A DNA stretch of 64,000 nucleotides, from the NCBI GenBank assembly GCA_039881045.1, contig JAYWVB010000007.1:992001-1056000 (forward strand), given 5' to 3'. Position numbers and translations under genes: made by a program. Every line of letters starts with the position of its first letter. The stretch's first letter is position 1. Source of the DNA: Chaetomium olivaceum (taxonomy: Eukaryota; Ascomycota; Sordariomycetes; Sordariales; Chaetomiaceae). This document shows positions 31,548 to 43,020 of the stretch, one piece after another. The notes under the pieces are model-generated. The model did not search any database, was not told the origin of the DNA, and was given only the letters and a program-made list of their open reading frames with translations.

Positions 31548-34131
31548 ACAACCCGAAAATCGCAGCCAAAACTCCAATCACAGCGAAGGTGGAGAACGGG
31601 GGCGTGATGAGAATAATTCGTTTGGGCTTGACGGGATAGCCACTGCACGAAGGGCTGCCACACTGCCCCTTGAAGAGGGGGAAGCCCGTTGAGGAGAAGA
31701 TACAAGAGTGGCGAGGTGATGCCTCGATTGGCGGTGCCCCGGACTGGGGTCCTTACGAGGTGCACCCGAAGGCTACCTCCTTCAAGTTGGGCTACCGGCC
31801 CTTTTTCCCTAGAAATACTTTCTACGCCAACTGACCTAGTCCTTTGAGCACATGTAAAACATCACAAAGTCTGTAGTGCAAACGAAAATAACTTTCTTTT
31901 TAATACCTGATCGAATACCATATCAGCTACACACGTCGGGGTTCCCTCGACTTTGGCCGTGGATAAAATACTCCTAAGTAGAACAAGAGCGCGGACGTCC
32001 CTCTATGCCTGTACAAGTCAAAAATCAGCAGGATAAGGACACAAAGTAAGTGAGGAGATTGCAGGCGTTTCTAGCCGTCGGGGGAATTTAAGTTAGAAAA
32101 CAAACCCGAAACGCTTGCCCATTACTCGGCCATGCTCCGCAAACCCGTGAAGCATGGGAAGTTGCGTCTGGGATAGACAAGTCCGCGTTCCCCCTGTCAT
32201 GGATCACCACCAAATTTGCTTAACCACCAAACCAACGACATGAACTAACAGGATACGGGAGCCTGTTGTCCAACTAATTCTTGGCCGGACAGCTCGGACT
32301 GCGAAGTCTCAACTCAAGTATCGACCGGAACTTGAGCCGTTTCCCCAGCCCGAGTCAGGGAGTGGAATTATGCATGTTGGTCACTGAATATTGCATTGCT
32401 TCTTGTCTGGTCCAAAAGCCCCCTCCATCGCTTCTGCGCATTCCCTCTCATCCAATGACATACTGACGTTGGCCCAAGAGCTTGCACCACCTCCCATCAC
32501 ACACACATACACATCCAGACATAAAACACATTCAACACCATTGCAACCTTGTGGCGGTTCGGTTGGCTCGGCTGCCGCCCATAAGGCAATGCTGGCCCAT
32601 CCGCACCAATATTGCCCGGTCCATGAACAGCTGACAATGAGTTGGGGTCCAAATATTCAAAGGCAGCACTTGTTGGTTTAGAGTTGCATTGGGACGGGGA
32701 CCCCGAAGTTAGTCCGTCACAACACCAACTCTGCGTTTCCTAAATTTCAATAGCGCTGACCACCATGTGCAGATCAACCACGTTCTTGGGCGGTGCCGCG
32801 GTGGAAATACTTTCTCTGACAGAAACAGTGGTCACGTTCCTCATGGTGCACAACTGGAAGCGCCGGGTTGACCATACAAGGCCCCACGGGCTAACAAGAC
32901 ATAACTAACAACGCTGGGGGAAGTTTGCATCGCGTTACCAGGAACAAACATACCGTATGCCCCGTGAGTCGAAGCCCGATATGAAGCCGTCGGAATGGCG
33001 GGAGAAGAAGCCTGGGGTGACTGGGCACTGAGCCACACACCCACGCAAGCCGAGTCGTTCCGCTGACCTGATTGGGCATACGGCGCCCCGTTGTCAGCTT
33101 CATGGAAATCACAGGAATGATTGAAAATCGCTTCTGACTGGCCGCACCGGCTAGGCGAGAGGGGCGAGCCGTCCGTTTCCGCATCCTGCAGGTAGGCCCT
33201 CTCCAGCTTCAGCCCCATATGTATTGCCCTGCAAGGCACCCGAGGACGGCTGAAAACAGGCCGCCTAATACATTGCGCGCGGGCGCAATCCGCGTGACTA
33301 ACACGTCTAATATTTCCAGATAGAGAAGACGACTGGAGAGCTGAGGTAGTTTCCTGACCGGGCTCAACAATATTCAGGGGAAGCAAACCGCAGGTAAGGC
33401 AGATAAACGCCCAGTTAGCACTCGACCAGTAACTACAGATTGTGTTTGTATACAAGTACCACGATTTCAAGCGATTGGTGACGGGAAGGACCCGGTCAAG
33501 ATATGGGAGGGAGGGGACTGTTGGCTGCAAGGCACATCCCCCACCCCCCTCTAACCTATGGAGGTGTTTTGCAACCCTCACCGAGCACAATATGCGTCAT
33601 CATGAAGTTTCTACGCCTCAAAAGGTCCGGAGGTGTGCAACCACACTTCAAGACCGTAAAAAAGGAACGAGTGGCCAAGTGTCAGCCAACGCCTAGCCGA
33701 TTTGGGTGAGCGAGAGTCAGCAGGCATCCTGATCTGCAAGCACAAGAAAACCGAGGCACCAGCAAGTCCAAGGTTAGTACGGACTTTGTCACACACTTTC
33801 AGGAATTGACCACCCGGCGCCTTCCCCGAGAAGAGGGTGTGTGGGATCGGATAACACACTAGTCAGAGGTGGAGTGCCCGCGCTGATAGCCCTCTCGGAC
33901 CCGTAGCGAGTGAGGCGGGGAGTACAAGTAAGACAACCGTGAATCCTTCTTCCCCCCCGATGAGTTGTTCTGTCTATTCGAGGGTGACTTCGGACCTGGA
34001 TAGCTACACAGGCTCGGATTCAAGGCACTGTTCCTTACTATATCAATGATTACATTCTGCAATCAACCACGCTAGCTCAGGAGTTTATTATTATTACATT
34101 AGCTGTTGTACTCTGATTCCTACCCGGCACA
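31548..34131. other. Long intergenic region, nothing recognised
   Basis: No domain, tRNA or terminal repeat seen. A 249-codon minus-strand frame (32841-33590) lacks an ATG and has atypical composition, so it is not called. Confidence 0.45.
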
Positions 34132-35777
34132 ATGTCAACCATCTCAGACAGATACCCAGAGTACCAAACCACGGCCCGGTTGGACGAGCTCCGGGCCACC
34201 GAATACAGCTACCTGGACTCCCAGGACCATGTCTACCTTGACTACACCGGATCGGGGCTCGCCGCTTCAGCCCAGATCCGTCACCATAACGAACGTCTGT
34301 CCCAGAACCTCTATGGCAACCCACACTCGTCCAACCCCACCAGCGCGGCGGCTACCGAGGCCATGGACCGGACCCGGGCTCACATCTTAGCACACCTCAA
34401 CGCGTCCCCCGATGAGTACACCGTCATCTTCACAGCCAACGCCACTGGGGCAGCCCGGCTCGTGGGTGAGGCCTACCCCTTTAGCAAGCACACACGGTTG
34501 GTGCTGACGGCCGACAACCACAACTCGGTCAACGGCATCCGCGAGTTTGCCCGCGCCCGCGGTGCCCGCACCACCTACATCCCGCTGCAGCAACCTTCAC
34601 TCCGGACCGCCACCTCCGATGTTCTTGCCGCCTTGCCCCCAAACGCACCCTCCTGGATCGTCTCCCACCCACCTGCCGCACCATCATTCGGCGGTCGGAT
34701 CGCAACCTGAACACCTTCACCAAGACCAACCCTAACGAAAAACCTTCCTCCAACCCTTCCCCCCGCCCTTGCCCTCATCTTCACCTTCCCACACCCAAGA
34801 CCGCCCAAAAGCACCGCGCGGCCTCCTCGCCTACCCCGCCCAGAGCAACTTCACCGGCGTGCGTCACCCCCTCTCCTGGATCCGTCTCGCCCACCAGCGT
34901 GGCTACCACGTCCTCCTCGCCGCCGCCTATCTACCAACCTCTCGCCTAGATCTCTCCTCCAGGCCGTCGTCCAAGTCCTCGTCCTGCAAAAGCCCAAAAG
35001 GAGACAGCGAGGACGAGGAAGGGGAGGAGCAAGAAGGAGACTGCCAAGCCGACTTCGTCATCATCAGCTGGTACAAGCTCTTCGGCTTCCCCACCGGCGT
35101 CGGCTGCCTGGTTGCACGGCGTTCGGCGCTGGAGGTGCTGCGTGCGGGTAGGCCATGGTTTGGCGGGGGCACTGTCAAGGCGGTGATGGTGGGCAAGGGG
35201 GCGGGAGTGGCATGTGCTGGCGGGCGGCCCGGAGGGGTTTGAGGATGGGACGGGGAATTTCTTGGGGGTGCCGGATGTGGCGTTTGGGTTGGACTGGTTG
35301 GTGAATGGGGTTGGGGGGGTGGAGGTGGTCGGGGAGAGGGTGCGGTGTTTGACGGGGTGGTTTTTGGAGAGGTTGTTGGGATTGAAGCATGAGGATGGGA
35401 AGCCGATGGTGAGGGTTTATGGGCCGAGGGACATGGCGATGAGGGGGGGCACGGTGGCGTTCAACTTTTTGGATGCGGAAGGGAAGGTGGTGGATGAGAG
35501 GATCGTGGCGATGGAGTCGGCGGCGGCAAGGATCTCGCTTCGCACGGGGTGCTTTTGCAACCCCGGGGCCGGTGAGGCCGCGTTTGAGTTGAATGTTAAG
35601 AATGCCCGGAGGCTGACGAAAAGGGGAAAGATGTCGGAGGGTCTGGGTGAGTTCATTGACGCGCTGGGTATGCCGTATCTTGGGGCTATCCGCGTGTCGT
35701 TCGGCCTCGCGTCAAACGTCGCAGACGTGGACAAATTCTTTGGGTTTGCCGAGAAGACGTACAAAGAGGGTGATTAG
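34132..35777 (+). CDS. PLP cysteine-desulfurase-like protein (MOCOS N-domain type), frameshifted
   Basis: A class V aminotransferase-fold protein resembling the N-terminal desulfurase domain of molybdenum cofactor sulfurase, without a MOSC domain. The N-terminal part (34132-34710) reads HVYLDYTGSGLAASAQ and NPHSSNPTSAAATEAMDRTR. The second frame (from about 34820) has LLAYPAQSNFTGVRHPLSWI and the PLP-lysine segment ISWYKLFGFPTGVGCLVARR. The third frame (to 35777) has REWHVLAGGPEGFEDGTGNF and the catalytic-type RTGCFCNPGAGE. Two or more indels separate them, one at a G run 35197-35201 and the others in C-rich DNA at about 34690-34810, where a third frame (DRNLNTFTKTNPNEKP) also looks coding. 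A pseudogene or several consensus errors are both possible. The Fot1/pogo element begins 80 bp after its stop. Confidence 0.7.
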
Positions 35778-35859
35778 GGATTTTGTTCTGCCACCGAGGA
35801 TTCAATGTTGAGGTGTAAGCTGTGTGTAGTTGTGGTGGATGGAAAAGCGTGTTATGTTA

Positions 35860-35906
35860 ACGTACTTGCATAACGAAGCGCCCACCATAACGAAGCGCCC
35901 ACTTTT
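35860..35906 (+). repeat. Left 47-bp terminal inverted repeat of pogo element
   Basis: Starts ACGTACTTGCATAACGAAGC and contains two direct 17-bp sub-repeats. It matches the reverse complement of 37674-37720 exactly. Confidence 0.95.
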
Positions 35907-35966
35907 CCCGGACCTCAACCACTTTGTGTAAGTCAATTCAGCCACAACAGCTCAAATCAATTGAAA

Positions 35967-37622
35967 CTACTCGGAGTCACTGTCTTCAGACATCTCGCAA
36001 ACTACTTGACATGTCCGCGCATTGTGGCCGGGCTTCTTGCAGTTGCTGCAGAGCCGAATGCGTGGCCCACCCACTGTTATACAACCACTACTCCCTGACG
36101 TTTCCTCGCAGTCCTTATCACCAAGTCCCCGGTCAGCCATCAAACCCTTTGCCTCTTGTAAACTAAGTGATCCTCCTTCCTGCAGACGCGTTTTCTTTGT
36201 CCTACGGCGCTTGCTTAGTCGCTCATTTGCTGTACGAAGTTCCTGGGCCTCAGCTCGGAGTAACACCATTTCATGTGCCAATTTTGAGATGCTCTTGGCC
36301 TGCAAGTCGATGATGTCGAAAATGTGAGTCGGAGAGCTACCTTGATGGTTCTCGATCTTCCGCTTGAGAGTGATGGAGCTCTTGGTCGCGTCGTACGCAT
36401 TGGATGGGGTCTTCAGGGCCCAAGTCGAGGCTGTTCCGGGACGCGAGTTTGGAGGAGATGGGGTAAGTGGCTTAGGGTCGAGGCAAGAAACTACCAATTC
36501 AGGGTCAAAAGGAACAAGGCCAGTTGCTCTAAAGCCCGCTCGTATGTTGTTCGCTGTGATTGAAGCGTGAAATGCCTCGACAAACGCGTCGAAGAAGTCC
36601 TCCTTCGTAATGTGGGTGATCTGCATCCGCATCATCTGCTCAATCCGCTTGCCGTACGAGGCCTTGAGCGGACTAAAACACCCAACATCAAGAGGCTGGA
36701 GAAAGTGGGAAGAATGGGGAGGCATGCAAAGTGTAACAATGTTGTTGGCCTTGCAGAAATCTTCGAAGTCGACCGAGTGGTGGCTTTCGTGGCCGTCAAG
36801 GATGAGCAGTCGATGTACCCCTCTCGTACGGCGTTTGGTAGCCTCGTCGAAATGTTTTAGCCAATCGAGGCCAATCTCATTTGTTGTCCAGCCATTCTCG
36901 CTTGTATGGACTCTCCATTCGGGCTGGAACCGGCTGTCCTGGTACCAAGGGAGGAGGTGGTTTTTCCCCTTGACGACAAAGTACGGCGGCACGACCCAGC
37001 CATCCGCACACACAGCTTGGATCACCGTAACCCACTCTCGATTGCCAGGCTGCTTTGTGCGAGGCCGTCCACGTCGCTCGGAGCTCGTCACGACCTTTGC
37101 ACTCGAAAGTATGCCCATCTGGAACCCAGTCTCGTCGAAGTTGTAGATGTCCCCCTCTTGGATCGCGTATTTATCGATTACGTTGCGTACGAGCCGAAAC
37201 CACGCGTTTACTACGTCGGGATCTTCGCATTGGGCTCTCTTGTAATCGATTCGGCGTCGGAAACGCGTCGTAACCTTGGAATGTCGCTTTACGAAACCGT
37301 TTGCCCATCGGGGTCCGACGCCCGACGCGCCGCGTGCGGCCCGAAGGCGATCGGCCATTTCTCGAAGGTCCGAGAGCTGGGGCTGAAATCCTCGCGCATC
37401 AAGGTCGAGTACTCTCTCAAGAAGGACTTGCTCTTCAAAGTCAGTCAGTTTTCGAAGGTTGGCTGGTATTTCGCGTCGTGGTTGCTTTCCGGCGCGTCGG
37501 TCGCGGAGCGAGCTTCGTGAGACCTCGTAGATCGCAGAAGCTTTTCGGACAGAAAGTTTAGGGTCTTTCTTGAGAGCTTCAAGCGCAAGGATCATACGAG
37601 TTTCTTTTGGAAGAGATTCCAT
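35967..37622 (-). CDS. Fot1/pogo transposase with C-terminal zinc knuckle
   Basis: 551 residues, uninterrupted. An N-terminal psq-type helix-turn-helix (about 5-50, ALKKDPKLSVRKASAIYEVS) precedes a CENP-B-type DNA-binding domain (about 55-115, ending PRWANGFVKRHS). The DDE_1 core has its first Asp in IYNFDETGFQMG, second in LLILDGHESHHS and third in HFLQPLDVGCFSPLK. A coiled-coil-like stretch (LQAKSISKLAHEMVLLRAEA) and basic RKRRTK-type cluster follow. The end carries a CCHC knuckle, CSNCKKPGHNARTC, then an acidic tail. All catalytic positions are present. The only gene in the element. Confidence 0.95.
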   Translation of the reverse strand: MESLPKETRMILALEALKKDPKLSVRKASAIYEVSRSSLRDRRAGKQPRREIPANLRKLTDFEEQVLLERVLDLDARGFQPQLSDLREMADRLRAARGASGVGPRWANGFVKRHSKVTTRFRRRIDYKRAQCEDPDVVNAWFRLVRNVIDKYAIQEGDIYNFDETGFQMGILSSAKVVTSSERRGRPRTKQPGNREWVTVIQAVCADGWVVPPYFVVKGKNHLLPWYQDSRFQPEWRVHTSENGWTTNEIGLDWLKHFDEATKRRTRGVHRLLILDGHESHHSVDFEDFCKANNIVTLCMPPHSSHFLQPLDVGCFSPLKASYGKRIEQMMRMQITHITKEDFFDAFVEAFHASITANNIRAGFRATGLVPFDPELVVSCLDPKPLTPSPPNSRPGTASTWALKTPSNAYDATKSSITLKRKIENHQGSSPTHIFDIIDLQAKSISKLAHEMVLLRAEAQELRTANERLSKRRRTKKTRLQEGGSLSLQEAKGLMADRGLGDKDCEETSGSSGCITVGGPRIRLCSNCKKPGHNARTCQVVCEMSEDSDSE

Positions 37623-37673
37623 TTTGTTGTGTGGAGAAAAGTGAGGATAGAGTTGGAAGGTTGTTAGGTGTAA

Positions 37674-37720
37674 AAAAGTGGGCGCTTCGTTATGGTGGGC
37701 GCTTCGTTATGCAAGTACGT
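37674..37720 (-). repeat. Right 47-bp terminal inverted repeat of pogo element
   Basis: Reverse complement of the left end, no mismatch, followed by TA. Confidence 0.95.
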
Positions 37721-37879
37721 TATATCACTGTTAGTTTCTTATGGGCTATGTATGTACTGTTGTTACGTTGGGAGATGGGAATCCAAAGGTATAGCATCTC
37801 ATGCTGCTGTTTCCAACTCTGCTATATACATCCACAACGACTTCGTTCTCTCCATGTCATATCACTTTCAGACCACCCC

Positions 37880-39304
37880 TTAAGACAGCTTCGGAACGGT
37901 CCACGGGCTCCACGCGTTAAGATCAAAGTTCTGGTTCGCCGTCGAGCGGAAGATGTTGGTGTTGCCGGCACTCGGGTTGTTGAGTAGGTACTTGCCAATA
38001 AAGGCATTGAGCTCGCTACCCTGCTGCGAGCTGGGGAAGCTGCAGTGGGAGTTGCCGCCAACCTGCGAGTAACCAAAGCTGTCGAGGGCGCCCAGGGCCT
38101 CCCACTGCTTGCGGGCGATACCCATGCAGCCGTAGGTGGACACCTTGCCGAGCCACTCCATGTCGCTGTTCTCCATAACGTAGAGGGCACGCGGCGCAAT
38201 CAGGCCGGCCAGCATGTGGTGGTCGAAGGGTAGCGCGTTGACGTTGTTGACCTGGCTGTTGAAGTTGGTCGAAAACCACACGTTCTCCGTGACAATCTGC
38301 TTCGACTCCTGCACGTTCTCTCCCCTGTTCTTCTGCCATGTGGCAATTCTCCAGCACCCGGAACCGCCCGCGCCGGACTCCTCGGGAAGAGTCAGTGCAA
38401 TGCGAGGTTCCAGGGCACCCGCCACCATGGCGCCCTTGCCATTCCTCGAGCAGCCAGTCACGCCGATCCGTGCCAGATCAATATTGGTCTGGGCGCGCGT
38501 GAGTTCCAACGCGTCGATGATGCGGGAAACACCCCATGCCCAGGCCGTCAGAGCGCCAGCGGAGTGGCCGCTGCCGTAGATGTCGTAGAACTTACCCTTG
38601 CCACGCGAAGACTGGTCCTTCTGCTGGGCAATATCGTCGTTGTTGAAGTTGATGGTCGCTACGCCGGCCGGGACGGGGAGTCCGCCAAAGGTTCCGAAGT
38701 TGATGATGGCTGGGTGAGGTCCGCTGCCTGACGGCCGGTTGTTGATAGTAACCGAGAAGGAGATGGACTTGCCGCCCTCCGAGACACTGATGCTCAGCGT
38801 GCTACCTGAGAAGCTGGCTGTGACCGACGACGGCTTGGGCGGAAGAGTGCCCAGCTCGTATTGCTGCATGAGCTTGCTGATCTCGGCTTGCCGGCACGTC
38901 CAGTCCGCTTTGCTGGTTACCTTGCCGCCGCCATGGAAGGTGAATGGATCGTTGAGCGCGTTGGCAACTGGGCTGCCTTGGCCATTCGGAGTAGCAGGGC
39001 AGGTAGTACCGCCTCCTCCCGGTGCAGGAGACGTGCTTGTGGGAGGGGCAACGGTCACCCGGGATGTGGTGAGCGTGGAGGATTGCTGGGGCGGGTTTGT
39101 CGGGCTCGGTGAAGGGTCACTCCCGGGAATACACTGATGGTACCACTGGTTCTGTTGGAAGCAGTACGCTCCATCCACGCACGCTGTCGGGCCGTTCCAG
39201 CCTGAACCACCACACTGGCCCCAGAGGGTTTGGCGTTGTTGGGCGTGGGCGCCGGCAGCGCCGAGCACGACAAGAAGAGACGAAGCGAGAGCAGGAGACA
39301 GCAT
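37880..39304 (-). CDS. 4-O-methyl-glucuronoyl methylesterase (CE15) with CBM1
   Basis: A secreted 474-residue plant-biomass enzyme that cleaves ester bonds between lignin and glucuronoxylan. A signal peptide (about 1-21, ASSLLVVLGAAGAHA) precedes a cellulose-binding CBM1 (about 25-60, WGQCGGSGWNGPTAC ... YHQCIPG), then a Ser/Thr/Pro linker (about 60-105) and the CE15 catalytic domain. The nucleophile motif is GVTGCSRNGKGAMVAG, the acid region LPEESGAGGSGCW, and the catalytic His GGNSHCSFPSSQQ. Length and order are normal. Intronless, no breaks. It points to a lignocellulose-degrading lifestyle. Confidence 0.96.
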   Translation of the reverse strand: MLSPALASSLLVVLGAAGAHAQQRQTLWGQCGGSGWNGPTACVDGAYCFQQNQWYHQCIPGSDPSPSPTNPPQQSSTLTTSRVTVAPPTSTSPAPGGGGTTCPATPNGQGSPVANALNDPFTFHGGGKVTSKADWTCRQAEISKLMQQYELGTLPPKPSSVTASFSGSTLSISVSEGGKSISFSVTINNRPSGSGPHPAIINFGTFGGLPVPAGVATINFNNDDIAQQKDQSSRGKGKFYDIYGSGHSAGALTAWAWGVSRIIDALELTRAQTNIDLARIGVTGCSRNGKGAMVAGALEPRIALTLPEESGAGGSGCWRIATWQKNRGENVQESKQIVTENVWFSTNFNSQVNNVNALPFDHHMLAGLIAPRALYVMENSDMEWLGKVSTYGCMGIARKQWEALGALDSFGYSQVGGNSHCSFPSSQQGSELNAFIGKYLLNNPSAGNTNIFRSTANQNFDLNAWSPWTVPKLS

Positions 39305-40878
39305 CTTGACTGCGAGTTTGCGAACTCGAGGTGCGGTGAAGCCTGAGAAAACTAAGGTAATGTGTCGATGCTCTAGCTAGAGTTGTTTCCAAGATGAGGC
39401 CCCGAGCTGCCTTTATACGCGTTTCCGGGCAGGACATTACCTGGTTGGCCTCCGGGACTATTCATCTTCCCCCAGCTATTCATCTTCCAAAGTTTGGTAT
39501 ACGCTAACTGAAACCATGTCTCGATCCAGATATGTGGTTCCCAATGCGGTCGTAAATGGATTCTGAACTCCATCTCCGTTCACGTGGACTTCTACAGCGT
39601 TGATGTTTTGCTCGATCTCATTTTAGCCTGAAGTACGGGCGAGCGGGTGAGGTTTGGAATCCGGGGAAGAGATAGTTGTTGACCTGGTTTTTGACACACT
39701 CGCCGTTGCCTGGGCTGGGATGCGTTGCACCAGGGAAGGCTTTCGGTAGTGGATGCGACTCTGCTAATATCTAAGAAGAGCCGCCCCTAAACCATTCTTG
39801 AGCCTCTCACTCGCCCCCGCTACTCGGCAGGCCATGCTCCGAGTCCTGACGTACCATTTTGGACCGTATTCGGAACCCGATGTCACTAAGTTGCCCAGCC
39901 TGCCCAAAGGGGATAACGGAAGACAGTTTCTAGAATAGCACTAGAAGAAGCCAAAAGAACTCCCATGCTTTCCAAGACTTGGCGGTCGCCCGAGTCTGGT
40001 CCAGGGCCACCCTCCTTTTCAGTCTTGTTCCGCCGCAAGACAATGTTAGAGCTACCCTTGACAGGATGCAGCGGTAAGGTGTTCAAAGAGTGCTGTAATT
40101 CCTATTATTCTTTCCCCGTGTATTATGGTCATGGGCTTCTTAGCTTGATATGCTCCGAGACGCCTTGTCATTGAAACCATTCAGAACCATTACGTTGGTA
40201 AATACGTCTACTGGGTGTCGTATTGACTCTGTGTATACCGTTTTCAAGCCCGTCAAACCCGGCGAGGTACCTGTCAAAATACAACTATCAGATTTGAACG
40301 CGACAGAGGTGCTTTATAAAGATCTTGGCGTGTCGGATGCAACTCGAGAATGGTAGAACCGGTTCTCGACCAGCCCGGATAAAGTCAGACGGACTTGAAA
40401 GTGGATTTCTTTAGAACATCTCGGAAGCTATCGCAGTGAAGTGCTGGGAGAAGAGTGACATCGTGGTGTGGGGGTACGCGCAGAGTCGCATCTTTGGGCA
40501 CCCTTTGTGGCTTGAAGCAGACATGGCACTGTTTTTGTGGTGGCCTATTTTCCCACCAATAGTTTGGCAGAGTTCAAGGAGTTTAACATTGCCCCATCAT
40601 AAATATAAGAACTGCAATGGCTCCTGTCTGTCCGCATCCCCGTTCATCTCTGGGGTTGAACGACAGCGGGGGAAGAAGATGCGGGGGCGGCCGTGAAGCT
40701 AGGGAAGAAAGAAAGGCTCCGGTGCCTGTGGGCTCACAAGAAGGTCGATAAACATTTAAATATTATAGCGGGGCGAGAACAACAGTGACGGTATCTGTCA
40801 AACCCGTGTGTCCCTGCGGCATGTAGATAGGCATTTACAAGCCTTTAAATACATGCTGAAGTGGGAATTCGTACCATT
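39305..40878. other. Intergenic with one coding-like short frame
   Basis: Promoter side of the CE15 gene. A 68-codon ATG frame at 40150-40356 (+), with FRTITLVNTSTGCRIDSVYT and VKIQLSDLNATEVLYKDLGV, reads like protein but has no neighbour exons or known family, so it is noted only. The rest shows nothing. Confidence 0.35.
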
Positions 40879-42320
40879 TTACCTCGACCCTACATGCTTA
40901 TCGACAAAGTCGAGAATAGGAACGATGTACGTATCCCACCCCGGCACGTTAGAGCCCTGGAGCCTCATGTTAGCAAGAAGATACCGGGTGCCTGCCGGAA
41001 TGTCTTACCGTGTACTTCATGTCAAACACATGTAGTCCACCCTCCTCATAACATTCCACCACCGGGACACCGGCGTCTTTCAGCACACCGGCCATGGCAT
41101 AGCTTTGCTCAACAGGGACGTCCACATCCCCGGTACCATGAAGAAACGCGGTGGGCGGGTACAGATCAAGGCCCCTTTTCCCCTCAACAACGCGCTGCTG
41201 CAAGACTCGAAGAGGCGACATGGAGCGAACAAAAGCGATGAACTCTTCCTCACTGGGAAATCTCTCCCTGTGCATAATCCCCACATGCAACCCATCCGCC
41301 GACCGCGACAGCGAGTGCATCATGTGCAACTCGGCCTGCATCAGCACCCGGTCGGTATACCGGAAGTCGGTCGCCCACAGCTTGCTGATCTCGGCGTCTG
41401 TCAGGCGCGTGAACTCGTCCCACGGCAGCGCGTCCGTCAGCACGTTAGCTTGGTCGCGGTCGCGCAACAGTTTGTTCAATGTCTCCTCGGAAAACCTGCC
41501 CCACGGTCCTTGCGTGGCTCGGCTGGGACGTTGGTCGGCCGGACCAAACGCCTTCATTGACGGGAAGTCGACTATGCCGTACACGTCGATTATCGCTCTC
41601 GGGGCCGGCGCGGGCAGGTGAAGGCCCATCAAGGTGGCGAGATGGCCTCCCGCAGATTCACCGCAGAGGACGTAGCGATCGATGTCAACTTTGTCGGTAC
41701 CGAGGATAGTGGGGAGGTTGGCGCGGCACCAGGCCACGGCCTCGAGGCAGTCGGCCAGCTGCTCATCGACGCGCGCTTGCGGGGCGAGCCGGTAGTTGTG
41801 GGAGACGAAGTGATATCCCCGCTGCCGGAAGGGGCGCCATCCATGGCAAGGGGGCAAAGTCTTGTGGTGTCAATATTGGGAGTTATGGGTGATAGCCCGG
41901 GGACATACGGAAACCGCCAAACCATCCACCACCATGGGTCCTAGAAGTTGTCAGTTACATTATTTAGGGTTTAGCATGGTGTCTGGAAGTGCCCAAGAGG
42001 GGAAGGAGATACGGGCATCTTCACAACTAACAACGCAACGGAACTGATTTAAAATACAAAAGACGGGATACAAGGAAAACGAGATTTAATAAACAAAGAA
42101 CCGGGTATTGAGAAACAGAGGTCAGGGACAAGACTGTGTAATAATAGACGTAAACAGCAGACTCTGAGTATTGAACTCTGACCTACCAGATGACAAACGG
42201 CGCCGGCTCCTTTACCGGAGTCTCGGCGGGCCATACTCGCATGGCGAGCTCGGCGCCATTGGATGACTTAAAAGTGTGATCGGTAAAGCCCGGAGGAGCT
42301 GCTGGAGGAGTGCCGACCAT
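40879..42320 (-). CDS. Alpha/beta hydrolase (HSL/esterase-lipase type)
   Basis: Exons on the minus strand are 42320-42187, 41940-41909, 41860-41009 and 40956-40879, with introns GTAGGT...CTAG, GTATGT...CAAG and GTAAGA...CCAG. It starts MVGTPPAAPPGFTDHTFKSS. The oxyanion motif THGGGWFGG is assembled across exons 1 and 2, the nucleophile elbow is VLCGESAGGHLA, and the candidate Asp and His are in LHGTGDVDVPVEQS and EEGGLHVFD. The final exon ends VPILDFVDKHVGSR. One frameshift is needed at the start of exon 3 (plus-strand G run 41831-41834): HFAPLPWMAP must join FRQRGYHFVSHNY. Substrate unknown. No signal peptide. Confidence 0.82.
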
Positions 42321-43020
42321 GGTAAAGTGTTAATGGTCAAGAATCTTGGACTGGTGCTTGGATTGGTCAACTCTCAAGATCCGTGCAAAAAATGATCGTG
42401 ATCGTGATCCAGGGGCAGATGTCAACGAGGGGCAAAGCTTCAGTTCCCCGCGCTCCATTCTTGCTTTCGGAATATACCCGGGCTCAACCGGATAAGGTAG
42501 CATTTGCCAAGATTATCTCCTTCCGACCTTGGTTAGATGGTGAGAGTCTCCCGGCGAGACATACTTCCAGACATTACCTTAGTAAGTTGAGGATTTCGGA
42601 CGAGCAGAGCAGTATGCGAATCACAAGTTCCAAACCACATGTTGCTTGTTCGTGCATGCCGACAGTAAGCCTCCACGGGCGTTCGAGACCAGGGGCAAAA
42701 GTCCCAAGATGGCACCAATCTCACTCGTGCCCACGTGCGTAACGCGCCGAAGGATCGAACCGAGCTCGGCCCCAACCCCAAAGTGGCCTAGAAAAGGGGC
42801 ACGGAATGTGATAGTGTAACCCCTGTTTGCTGAGCGTGTTTGCCTCCCCCAACATCGACCGAGACAACCACTCGCTCATCTTTGCCAAGACCCTCAATGT
42901 TTCCCCAAAACATTTCCCTCAGCTTGAGCCCGGGACGCTGATCTTTCCAACTGTTGGCCGCCCCCCCGAGCCACGTCTATCTCAAGGACGCGTGCCCGTC
43001 GCTGGCCGGCGCTCGGAGCC
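42321..43020. other. Intergenic between divergent genes
   Basis: Shared upstream region of the hydrolase (-) and the surface protein (+). No gene or repeat recognised. Confidence 0.5.

Larger units (their letters stand above)
35860..37720 (-). mobile_element. Complete Fot1/pogo-type DNA transposon
   Basis: The 1,861-bp element has perfect 47-bp inverted ends (35860-35906 and 37674-37720), flanked by TA on both sides (35858-35859 and 37721-37722), the pogo target duplication. Each end contains a tandem 17-bp sub-repeat CATAACGAAGCGCCCAC (35869-35885 and 35886-35902, mirrored on the right), presumably transposase-binding sites. It carries a full-length transposase on the minus strand. Identical ends plus an open frame suggest recent activity. 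Confidence 0.95.

Noticed and set aside
32841..33590. A 249-codon minus-strand frame
   Set aside because: No ATG at its start, atypical composition and no recognisable motif or splice partner.
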